Part shown: positions 17,344 to 25,676 of the stretch, piece after piece | Layout: every line of letters begins with the position of its first letter | How positions within the stretch are numbered: position 1 is the stretch's first letter | Source: Nostoc sp. RI_552 | GTDB taxonomy: Bacteria > Cyanobacteriota > Cyanobacteriia > Cyanobacteriales > Nostocaceae | Direction of reading: 5' to 3' | NCBI GenBank assembly: GCA_016124525.1 | Contig: WGNO01000016.1 | Coordinates: 1-64,000 of the forward strand | Length of the DNA: 64,000 nucleotides | Made by a program: the position numbers and the translations under genes | The notes under the pieces: model-generated | Told to the model about the DNA's origin: nothing | Databases searched by the model: none | The model's input: the letters and a program-made list of their open reading frames with translations, nothing else

Positions 17344-19280
17344 GTCCCCACTCGCTGGGGACACTAATTGAATGGAAACTCAATTTGCCTCCTAAAGGCT
17401 ATAAGTTCACGAAAGAAAGTCCCCACTCGCTGGGGACACTAATTGAATGGAAACTGCATCTAATCTGGACAGTAGTACATTTAAACCTGAGTCCCCACTC
17501 GCTGGGGACACTAATTGAATGGAAACCTTACCTTGCTGATTCATAAGATCAGCAGCGTGTGTAGTCCCCACTCGCTGGGGACACTAATTGAATGGAAACT
17601 TAAGAACGAGGTGAAATTCCTCGGTAAGTCCCTATGTCCCCACTCGCTGGGGACACTAATTGAATGGAAACTCTCTACAACCTGTGGCTGAACCACGGTT
17701 TTGTTAGTCCCCACTCGCTGGGGACACTAATTGAATGGAAACCTTTTGTGTGGAATCCATTCCCTGACCTTTTTTTAGTCCCCACTCGCTGGGGACACTA
17801 ATTGAATGGAAACAGCGGTTCCTGAGACGGCCGCTTGAACCGCGCAGGTCCCCACTCGCTGGGGACACTAATTGAATGGAAACAGTAAAACTCGCATTCG
17901 AGCTCTGTAAAGAACCCAGGTCCCCACTCGCTGGGGACACTAATTGAATGGAAACTCTGTATTAATGCTTTAGACAGCTTTGGTGATTTCGTCCCCACTC
18001 GCTGGGGACACTAATTGAATGGAAACCTAAGATCTCCGCCCAGAGTTTGATTGTTTTTCTTATTAGTCCCCACTCGCTGGGGACACTAATTGAATGGAAA
18101 CTAATCTCTTTCGCGATATCAAGAGCCTCCTGGAGAGTCCCCACTCGCTGGGGACACTAATTGAATGGAAACTCACTCCACTCACCCCAGTAAAGGGGCT
18201 CTAAACCTAACGTGAGTCCCCACTCGCTGGGGACACTAATTGAATGGAAACGTAGCCCTCAGCTACCTCTAGGAGTCTCCTCCTCTGTCCCCACTCGCTG
18301 GGGACACTAATTGAATGGAAACTTATGTGAGGTCTAACACCCCTCATCTCGGGTAAGTCCTGTCCCCACTCGCTGGGGACACTAATTGAATGGAAACTGC
18401 GATACTACCTTTTCAGGTAGTCCCATTATTAATAGCGCGTCCCCACTCGCTGGACACACTAATTGAATGGAAACGGCCAGGCCCGTGCCCCTCACCGGGG
18501 GGTCTTGGTTAAAGTCCCCACTCGCTGGGGACACTAATTGAATGGAAACCATTATCTCTGCCGTCTTGTTCCAGGCTTCCACCTGGAAGTCCCCACTCGC
18601 TGGGGACACTAATTGAATGGAAACTTCGATGGGGGCTTCAGCGACCACCCGTTTATTATAGAGTCCCCACTCGCTGGGGACACTAATTGAATGGAAACTC
18701 CAGCATACTTTTGCTTGAAAAATTACTTTCATTCCGTCCCCACTCGCTGGGGACACTAATTGAATGGAAACTTTGTATAAGCGCCTTCGATAGCTTCGGT
18801 GACTTTAGTCCCCACTCGCTGGGGACACTAATTGAATGGAAACTTAGCAGGGTCTGCCCACTACTATTTATCCCCCCGCTGAGTCCCCACTCGCTGGGGA
18901 CACTAATTGAATGGAAACTGGTTGTATTTACCCACTCGGGCACAGTCTGCATTGGGGTCCCCACTCGCTGGGGACACTAATTGAATGGAAACTTTGTGAA
19001 TGATATTTCATCATCGCACTCAACATACCGGTCCCCACTCGCTGGGGACACTAATTGAATGGAAACTCAGGCATGTGCTCAATTTCTGCTAATTCAATCA
19101 GTCCCCACTCGCTGGGGAAACTAATTCAATGGAAACTAATTAAATTAAGGAGATAACAATCTCCTTTCTGAAGTCCCCACTCGCTGGGGACACTATTGAA
19201 TGGAAACTGATATGAAGGTTCCAACTCTATTTTTATTTTTTTTAGTCCCCACTCGCTGGGGACACTAATTGAATGGAAAC
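17344..19280 (+). CRISPR. CRISPR array, 27 repeats and 26 spacers, no cas genes in the window
   Basis: The repeat is 36 nt: it begins GTCCCCACTCGCTGGGGAC, which folds into a 6-bp hairpin, and ends ATTGAATGGAAAC. Repeats start at 17344, 17419, 17491, 17564, 17636, 17707, 17778, 17848, 17920, 17991, 18066, 18137, 18216, 18287, 18362, 18439, 18514, 18589, 18663, 18736, 18808, 18883, 18957, 19031, 19101, 19173 and 19245. Spacers are 34-43 nt. Variant repeats: 18439 (two substitutions in the stem), 19101 (two substitutions) and 19173 (one base lost). The cluster of variants at the right end marks the old, trailer end. A terminal AUGGAAAC tag is common in type III and some type I cyanobacterial arrays; the subtype cannot be fixed without cas genes. 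Reading frames across the array are repeat artefacts. Confidence 0.98.
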
Positions 19281-19336
19281 ATTAATTTTTGCATTTTTTC
19301 CTTTGTTCTCTCTAACTGTTTGTGGAGACCAGTTAA

Positions 19337-19540
19337 TGGGAACATTTAATTAAAGATGAGATGGATTTTCAAAATTATGTTGAATACACTCATTATAATC
19401 CGGTGAAACATGGTTTGGTAAAATCAGCAAAAGATTGGGAATATTCCAGTTTTCATCGTGCTGTGCGTCAAGGTATCTATGACATTATGTGGGGTGCAGG
19501 TGAGGATATTATTTTTGATGATCATATTAGAAACGAGTAG
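19337..19540 (+). pseudogene. C-terminal remnant of a REP-associated tyrosine transposase (RAYT, IS200-like)
   Basis: After a TAA at 19334 the frame reads WEHLIKDEMDFQNYVEYTHY, then NPVKHGLV, WEYSSFHRAV and GIYDIMWGAGEDI to a TAG at 19538. WEHLI.DE.DF...YIHYNPVKHG and W.YSSFHR are hallmark C-terminal blocks of the RAYT/TnpA_REP family. The first two thirds, including the HUH motif and the region before the catalytic tyrosine, are absent. It begins 56 bp after the last CRISPR repeat, so array and transposon tail were joined by a deletion or insertion. Confidence 0.75.
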
Positions 19541-19600
19541 GTTGGATAGAACGAAGTGAAACCCAACAATATAAACATAGGTTGTGTTGGGTTATGCCTG
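19541..19600. repeat. REP-like palindrome downstream of the RAYT remnant
   Basis: GTTGGATAGAACGAAGTGAA followed by ACCCAACA and, 20 bp on, GTGTTGGGTT: imperfect palindromes of the GTTGGGTT...AACCCAAC kind that RAYT transposases act on in cyanobacteria. Its place directly behind the transposase stop codon supports the pairing. Confidence 0.5.
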
Positions 19601-19605
19601 CAAAA

Positions 19606-19907
19606 CTATTCATGCTTTAAGCTCTGAAAATAATCTTGAAGATTGCTTAACGAGTCCACATAAGGTTCTATTTCATGCTTAGAAACAAAATCATAAATTT
19701 TATTTACTCTCATTAAGAGTTGCCTTTGCTTGAAACCTACAAACTTTCTGACTGTTTTTCTTCTAGAATTATAAAGTAAGTAATATTTGCTAAGACGGAT
19801 TTATTAGACCGAATTAAGCCAACTAATACTAAAATAGCTACTAAAATTCCTGCTCCAATACCCCAACGGTATATAAGTACAACTACAGTTGCTGTTATGA
19901 ATAACAC
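19606..19907 (-). pseudogene. Frameshifted small membrane protein gene
   Basis: Two overlapping minus-strand frames make one sensible protein. Frame 1 starts with GTG at 19907, directly after the stop of the DUF4926 gene, and reads LFITATVVVLIYRWGIGAGI then LVAILVLVGLIRSNKS, two membrane spans, before a stop at 19737. Frame 2 picks up just beyond LIRSNKS as SKYYLLYNSRRKTVRKFVGF, then RVNKIYDFVSKHEIEPYVDS to a stop at 19606. Joined, they give about 100 residues: membrane anchor, basic region, helical tail. One indel or a programmed shift near 19800 would account for it. Family not recognised. Confidence 0.5.
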
Positions 19908-20126
19908 TTAGGCAGTAACTATTTCCGGTACTAAATTAGGGGATATTGACTCAAAATATAACACCATAATTTGCTCTGGAGGCAACCCAACAGATTCATA
20001 AGTTTGTCCATTACTATCGCTAAATTCTACTTCAAACGCAGCGCCATCGGCTAATAACTCAACTATCCCGCCCTTGTACCTACTTAGATAAAATGCGCTG
20101 TAATTTAGCCATACATGAGGCTTCAT
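19908..20126 (-). CDS. DUF4926 domain protein, N-terminus probably eroded
   Basis: 72 residues. From residue 18 the sequence KGGIVELLADGAAFEVEFSD then YESVGLPPEQIMVL matches the DUF4926 pattern (G.VVE....AYEVEF.D..G.T...L...Q...L), small proteins often found beside toxin-antitoxin and mobile genes. The first 17 residues do not resemble the usual LLD.VAL..D.PE...RG start, so the 5' end may be replaced or frameshifted. Its TAA is followed at once by the GTG of the frameshifted membrane gene. It starts 13 bp after the stop of the 1271-residue gene on the same strand. Confidence 0.5.
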   Translation of the reverse strand: MKPHVWLNYSAFYLSRYKGGIVELLADGAAFEVEFSDSNGQTYESVGLPPEQIMVLYFESISPNLVPEIVTA

Positions 20127-20139
20127 ATTCCGGTAACGG

Positions 20140-23100
20140 CTAATGAATCACAAGTGATTCAAAATTCGCTGTGTAAGGTTCCTGTATGGGTTGCTGACTA
20201 CTGACTTTGATTGCATTTAAATAACGTTGCAAAACCAGCAATTGTGAAAACTTGGGACGATAAGTGAGATTTCCTTGCTTTTCGAATAGTGGTGCACCGG
20301 CGATCGCTGTGTAGTCAGGGTTATTCTGAGAACCGAAGTTCAGCCAAGTAGAATTTGGCGCTCCAGGTATTAAACCCGGAGGTAATTCACCTTCTAAGAA
20401 AGCTAATAAGCGTTGCTGACAAATACTGGTATTAATTCCAGCATCTTGAAATAGCTGGAGAATTTCCCCAAAAGATAAAGTTCTATCCGGTAAAAGTTGC
20501 AGCAATTTCATAAACAGGAAATAGTCGGTGTAACGTTGCTTAGATTGTTCTAAAACCTGGGGATGTAAAGGTAAAGTTGCCAAACCATAAGCTACCCGAC
20601 TACAACTAGGAGTACCGTTTTCACCGAGATACAAATATTGAATAATTTGGCTATTGGAAAGTTTTTGCCGTAGCCAACTATTTACCACCGCTAAAGAAGC
20701 TAACCCACCGGTTAAGATAGCTTGATTAATTGCTTCTGTGGGTATACCACGAGCCACTAACAATTTATTAAATTCTCGGTTTAAGCGGCGCACAAAGGGT
20801 ATCAAAACGTGGTTTTCTAAATCTCGGCGCTGTAATACCCAGCGCCTATCTGCCAATTCCAAAGTGAAGGAATCTTGCTGTTGTAAAATTAACTTTAAAG
20901 TCAGAGCTGCATTTAGCACCGCCTGTCCTAACACAGAACTTTCTAACTTCTGCTGGAGACGGATGCGAGCAGCAATGTCTGGTTCACCTACTTGGGGTAA
21001 ATCTAATTCTTCTAATCCTAAACTTTCCCAACGCATTTCATCTAAACCGGGAAAAGCAGGTTGCCATTGCCAAGAATTGTTGGTATTTGTTTGATTATCT
21101 TCTTGGTTGACATTGCGTGGTTGCCCGTATTTTCGCGTAAGTAGCAACTGACAGATAATGTCTTGCTCAATGGCGTTACTACCGTAAGGGAAACTATGAA
21201 GCATGAAATCCCTGTGTGCCAATTGTTGCAAATTTTTTGGCAAATCAACCAGTGTCATTTCTGTTGTACTTGCGCCAATATTAATGACAAAGGTGTGACC
21301 CACTAGAGCATCATCCCTGGTTTTTGTTAGATGCAAACCTTGAGAATCCTTAATTTGCACTGTTTCGCCATTAGCCCCATGGAGTATGCTGAGTAAACTA
21401 GCGATGGCTTCTTCTACAAAAAATATTTGCTGTGGATGTTGGACTAATTTGCTTATTAGGACAGCTTCTCGCAGATTAAAGCGATATTGTTCTGACCAGC
21501 CAGATGGACAGGTGCAAATGACACCAGTAATGTTATTGATAATGTTGTGGAAAATTTCTTGACTTAAACCCACAGCGCTAGCTGTTAAACCTTGGGTTGT
21601 ACTGTGGGGATCTGATTTTAAAGTTAAAAGTAACTTAGAAAGCGATCGCACAACCCAAATTAAAGGGCCTGCAGAAAAGTGGTTGAATTGTAATACAGGC
21701 TCCCATTTTTGTTGTTCATTCTTATAGGGGATAGCTATCTGTAAATATGGCTTCAATTGCACTGAGTAAAAGTTATGCTGCTGACTTTCCCCGTCATGTG
21801 CTTTTGTATCTTGAGTGGAAGTTGTCGGTAGATAAACTTCTGCTGGTAAACGAAACAATTGTTGAAAGGAAGTAACTCCCTGTTGGTTTTCTGCTGACCA
21901 GTAGATAGGATAAACAATAGCACTAGAACGATTCAATAAAGCGGCGGAAATTCCTGTTGTTCCCACATCAATGCCGAGATACCAAACAGACTCCGGGGTA
22001 TTGAGAGCAACATCTGTATTATTTACAAAGTTGGAAGTTACCATTGAAGAGCCTTGTTTGTCAGCATTTGTCTCTAGAGTTGTAACTTTATCTTTTGTTT
22101 CAGTTGAGGGACTAAAATGTAAGTCAGCTTCTGTTTGCGGAGAAGATATCGGGTTAACCTCAAATACATCTACACTGGAGTCAGGAAAATTTGCAGTAGC
22201 AGAATCCATTAAAGGTTGTTGGTTTATGCTATTTTCAAAACCTGGAAAAACATCCAAATTCAAATCAGGATTGATAATTTCATCAAACTTGGCCAAGTCC
22301 TGATTTAATTGTTGCATTTGCCCTTCATCCAGAGTAATATCTTGCAAGTTAGCACACTGGCTCTCTTGTGAGTAAGCTGGAATATAGTTATCTAAATATT
22401 CATGCTGCAACTGTTGACTATAGGCTATGACTGATGATACTTCCCCATGTGAAGCAATTTCTAAAATTTGCTCCTCAGCTTCTACATCAGTAAATAATTG
22501 AGTTAAAGCTGTAATTGTATCAGCATTTCTTGATTCCACGGGAAGATTATCAGTTGATGTCACTTCTGTGGGGGACAATACAGGAAAATCTTGCCATGAC
22601 TGTGGCTCTACATCTGCATGGTGAACCGAAGGTTCCAGAACCCGTGGAACCCCTTCCATTGCATCTGTTGGTATAATTTGTGGGATATTATTTGCAGGTA
22701 TCACCTCTGGTTCTGAAGTCAGTGTAGTTGGTGTAATGTGCGACGATGATAAATCTTCTACATCAACGTTGAGAGAAATCAAATTATCAGTACTCAATAA
22801 ACTGGCATAAAGTTGAGCCACCTCATCATCAATTGATTCCAAATCATTCTGCTCTAGCTCAGTTGCAATATTACGAGGTGATACAGAATCATCTACACCA
22901 AGCTCCAAAAGCATTGAACCCAGCTCATCTGTAGCAATTACATCTTTTTGTTCGTCATTCACCGTCAATGAGGAGGAAGCCTTTGACAGTGAAAATTCCC
23001 ACGACTGAGTTGTTTGATCAGTCATATCATCCGTGGGATTTGTCGGTACCGATGATGATGTTGATGGAGATAGAGGTTGATTTTTTTCTAACTCCGGAAA

Positions 23101-23955
23101 AGAGAACACAGTCAGTTGGGCTTGTTGCTGCAAATGTTGGCTTAAATTCTTGACAAAGTTGGCCATTAACTGCTCCCCTTGCACACCATCACTGTGCATT
23201 CTGGCCAACCCTTGGGATAAAGACTCGTGATAAGTGTTTATATTGCGCTGTAATGCTTCAAAGACAAAGTTTAAAGTTCCATCTAGGGATAGTAGACGCT
23301 GATCCAATTCCTCCGTGAGATATGTTAACTTTTGTAACTGTTCTGATGATTCTGAGGTATGTAGAATCCTAGTAGATCCCAATTCTATACTGCTGGGATT
23401 ATTGTCACTGGCAGAACCACCCACCATCTCCGGCGTTAAATTAGATGCTATGCGGCTGATAAGTAACTGCAAAAATTCCCCAATCATCTGGTCTTGGTTA
23501 GCCCACTGCTGGCTTAAAGAGTAGTTATGCAGTTTCCTTTGCTCTAGTTGTCTAATTTCTTGTCTGAGGTTTTCCCTCTCTTGGCTCATTGTTGCCAATT
23601 CTGCTTGCAACGGCCCTATTAACGAAGATAATTCGCTTTTGAGTTGCTGAATTAATAAATTACCTTGTTCTTGCTCAGGCTGATTTTGCCGTTCTAAACA
23701 TTGGCTATTACCTTGATTAACAAATTTGTCCAACAAAGGTGACTTTCGCACCTCTGTGTTCACCTGGTTTTGGTGGTTACTGTTTAAAATCTCACTTTCT
23801 TTTTCCTGGACAAGGAAGTTACGAATTTTTTCTAAAACTTCCTTGGCTTCCGGTGCTTGATTGGATAGAAGTCTAGGTAAGCGCTTACCACTGGTGTTCA
23901 GTAAGTTGTCAATGTCTGCAATCAATTTTTGGATTTCATGTACGCGGGAAGTCAC
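20140..23955 (-). CDS. Large coiled-coil / acidic linker / ASKHA (actin-Hsp70-like) ATPase protein
   Basis: 1271 residues. Residues 1-250: helical region with a coiled coil around 97-150 (IQQLKSELSSLIGPLQAELA, then a run ending EIRQLEQRK). About 250-640: acidic, Ser/Thr/Asn-rich, low complexity, likely disordered. About 645-1271: nucleotide-binding fold. It shows the three ASKHA signatures in order: YLGIDVGTTGISAALLNRSS (phosphate 1), FVINIGASTTEMTLVDL (phosphate 2) and AILTGGLASLAVVNSWL (adenosine). That order fits FtsA/MreB/Hsp70-type ATPases, though it is not any of these. No signal peptide or membrane segment. Role unknown; a coiled coil and long linker on such an ATPase suggest a scaffold or polymer-forming part. 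A 963-bp gap separates it from the divergent Crp-type gene. Confidence 0.75.
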   Translation of the reverse strand: MTSRVHEIQKLIADIDNLLNTSGKRLPRLLSNQAPEAKEVLEKIRNFLVQEKESEILNSNHQNQVNTEVRKSPLLDKFVNQGNSQCLERQNQPEQEQGNLLIQQLKSELSSLIGPLQAELATMSQERENLRQEIRQLEQRKLHNYSLSQQWANQDQMIGEFLQLLISRIASNLTPEMVGGSASDNNPSSIELGSTRILHTSESSEQLQKLTYLTEELDQRLLSLDGTLNFVFEALQRNINTYHESLSQGLARMHSDGVQGEQLMANFVKNLSQHLQQQAQLTVFSFPELEKNQPLSPSTSSSVPTNPTDDMTDQTTQSWEFSLSKASSSLTVNDEQKDVIATDELGSMLLELGVDDSVSPRNIATELEQNDLESIDDEVAQLYASLLSTDNLISLNVDVEDLSSSHITPTTLTSEPEVIPANNIPQIIPTDAMEGVPRVLEPSVHHADVEPQSWQDFPVLSPTEVTSTDNLPVESRNADTITALTQLFTDVEAEEQILEIASHGEVSSVIAYSQQLQHEYLDNYIPAYSQESQCANLQDITLDEGQMQQLNQDLAKFDEIINPDLNLDVFPGFENSINQQPLMDSATANFPDSSVDVFEVNPISSPQTEADLHFSPSTETKDKVTTLETNADKQGSSMVTSNFVNNTDVALNTPESVWYLGIDVGTTGISAALLNRSSAIVYPIYWSAENQQGVTSFQQLFRLPAEVYLPTTSTQDTKAHDGESQQHNFYSVQLKPYLQIAIPYKNEQQKWEPVLQFNHFSAGPLIWVVRSLSKLLLTLKSDPHSTTQGLTASAVGLSQEIFHNIINNITGVICTCPSGWSEQYRFNLREAVLISKLVQHPQQIFFVEEAIASLLSILHGANGETVQIKDSQGLHLTKTRDDALVGHTFVINIGASTTEMTLVDLPKNLQQLAHRDFMLHSFPYGSNAIEQDIICQLLLTRKYGQPRNVNQEDNQTNTNNSWQWQPAFPGLDEMRWESLGLEELDLPQVGEPDIAARIRLQQKLESSVLGQAVLNAALTLKLILQQQDSFTLELADRRWVLQRRDLENHVLIPFVRRLNREFNKLLVARGIPTEAINQAILTGGLASLAVVNSWLRQKLSNSQIIQYLYLGENGTPSCSRVAYGLATLPLHPQVLEQSKQRYTDYFLFMKLLQLLPDRTLSFGEILQLFQDAGINTSICQQRLLAFLEGELPPGLIPGAPNSTWLNFGSQNNPDYTAIAGAPLFEKQGNLTYRPKFSQLLVLQRYLNAIKVSSQQPIQEPYTANFESLVIH

Positions 23956-24918
23956 TTTAAATTACCTTAGCTACAACTGTACGTTAACTTGTATGAAAAT
24001 TACTAGAGAATTAGGAAACTTGGGAAAATGGGAATTCTAGGGACTCCCAACCAGAATTATGTTATAACTTTTGCTAATTAGAAGCCAGTACGGATAGTAC
24101 AAGCCAGCTATTACAGATATTATCAACCATTAACCCCCATCTAAATAAGCGCGCCATTACTTTGTATGTTTATCTGCGGACAATTATTTTTATCCCTCCA
24201 AGAGAGGTTTTTAGAGTAAGTATCTAATTTTGCGATAACTACCGTAAGAATTACTGAAATAGGATTTGCTCATGAATCAGCACCTGTTAGAGCGGATTAA
24301 CTTGAGGGCTATTTGAAATCTTCAAATACAAGAGGTTTTGCGAAGTTTTTTTCACAAAGTCCTTTGCTCTTTCATACTGTAATCGATGTTACACATTTTA
24401 GGAGGTATTTAGTAATAAAAAACATCCAGAAATGCCACAGCCAGCTTTGCACCTGTATGAGCAAACAATGTAGCTAAAGCGTGGCTGAATGGCAAGGGGT
24501 ATTTTTCACTTGAGTTTTGTTGTTGGTGAATAGCTAAACATGTTACACTACCGAGAATTGACTATGTTGACTATTCTTAACTAAATCACGGAGTTCCCTA
24601 CTCAAAAGGGGGCAATATTTGATACTCTTATCGCTAATAAAGTTACCATTTTTGCATAGATGTGGTAGACTACAGTGGATATAATGAGAAATCACAATTA
24701 CCGGTGGCAACCCCTGTACCAAGTTTATAATCTAGCTCTGGGTAGACTCAAATATCGGATAAATTCCCCTACCCTTTTGCCTGACCATGTAAATAAACGA
24801 ATTTCTTTATAGCTTTTTCCTGCAATATACTGTGTTTGTGTCAAGTGGGTTGTGGTTTGATAGCTTAAGCTGAATACATCGCCTTGTTTTTTTATATATA
24901 AAGCTTAAATATGCCGCA
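23956..24918. other. 963-bp intergenic region between divergent genes
   Basis: Must hold the promoters of the ASKHA gene (leftward) and the Crp-type gene (rightward). A minus-strand frame at 24409-24561 reads HQQQNSSEKYPLPFSHALAT then LFAHTGAKLAVAFLDVFYY and looks protein-like, with one hydrophobic segment, but has no ATG, GTG or TTG. A CCGGT-rich word and several near-palindromes (TGTTACAC at 24388 and 24541) occur; I cannot assign them. No RNA gene seen. Confidence 0.5.
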
Positions 24919-25623
24919 ATGGAAGACCGATATAGCTTGCAAGCAAGCAGCAATCCTTCGATAATTACGTCGTCGGCTCCCTTTTTTCAGGGGTTACCCC
25001 AAGCTGCTATAGAACTAGCTCTCAGTCATCTTGTTACTCTTACACACCCAGCAAATCAAGTGATTTTGCTAGAGAATGACTGGGGTGGTTCTGTATATTT
25101 TGTTTTAGATGGCTGGGTTAAAATTCGTACTTACAACCTGGAAGGTAAAGAGGTAACACTTAATATTATTGGTAAAGGAGAATTGTTCGGTGAAATGGCA
25201 GCATTAGATGAAGTTCCACGCTCTACTGATGTGATTACCCTGACTCCAGCGATGATTGGTAGTCTACCATCTCGGGATTTTGTTAAGTTGATTCATACAG
25301 AACCCTTGGCGGGACTGCGATTGTCACAATTGATGGCTAGACGCTTACGACAAGTGAACCGCCGACTACGATTGCGAGAATCTAATAGTCAGTCAAGAGT
25401 AGCAGACACTTTGTTATTTTTGTCAGAAGGACAGGGAACACAAGGACAAACTGGTACAGAAATTCCTAATTTACCTCATCGAGAATTGAGTAGTTTGAGT
25501 GGATTGGCGAGGGAAACAGTAACAAGAGCCTTAACAAGGCTAGAAAAAAAAGGGTTGATTATAAGAAATAGTGGCACAATTTGTATTCCTGATTTGTTAG
25601 CTCTAGAAAAGATAATCGTGTAA
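24919..25623 (+). CDS. Crp/Fnr-family transcriptional regulator
   Basis: 234 residues. Cyclic-nucleotide-binding beta barrel at about 25-140, with GKGELFGEMAALDEVPRSTD at 93-112: the GE.F.EMA...RS pattern, including the Arg-Ser pair that holds the cAMP phosphate in CRP. A dimer helix follows (LSQLMARRLRQVNRRLRLRE) and then a winged helix-turn-helix at about 185-225 (LSSLSGLARETVTRALTRLE). It is not NtcA, which lacks this cAMP pocket. It resembles cAMP-responsive Crp proteins of Anabaena that affect nitrogen fixation genes, but I cannot fix the orthologue. DUF2232 and CobT-like genes follow on the same strand. Confidence 0.88.
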   Translation: MEDRYSLQASSNPSIITSSAPFFQGLPQAAIELALSHLVTLTHPANQVILLENDWGGSVYFVLDGWVKIRTYNLEGKEVTLNIIGKGELFGEMAALDEVPRSTDVITLTPAMIGSLPSRDFVKLIHTEPLAGLRLSQLMARRLRQVNRRLRLRESNSQSRVADTLLFLSEGQGTQGQTGTEIPNLPHRELSSLSGLARETVTRALTRLEKKGLIIRNSGTICIPDLLALEKIIV

Positions 25624-25676
25624 AGTGACCACTGACGCAGAGGACTGAGGACAAAGTTGTTTAAACTTTTTTCACC

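Noticed and set aside
17195-18980. Several open frames of 60-140 codons across the CRISPR array on both strands, with repeated FHSISVPSEWG-like or SPHSLGTLIEWK-like peptides
   Set aside because: They are translations of the 36-nt repeat; spacer lengths that keep frame make them long by accident.
19322-19343. Possible degenerate 28th CRISPR repeat (GTGGAGACC...AATGGGAAC)
   Set aside because: Similarity covers only the last 20 bases and needs gaps; spacing would be too short for a normal spacer plus full repeat.
24272-24316. 14-codon leader-like frame MNQHLLERINLRAI upstream of the Crp-type gene
   Set aside because: 600 bp from the gene, no attenuator hairpin or run of one amino acid; likely chance.
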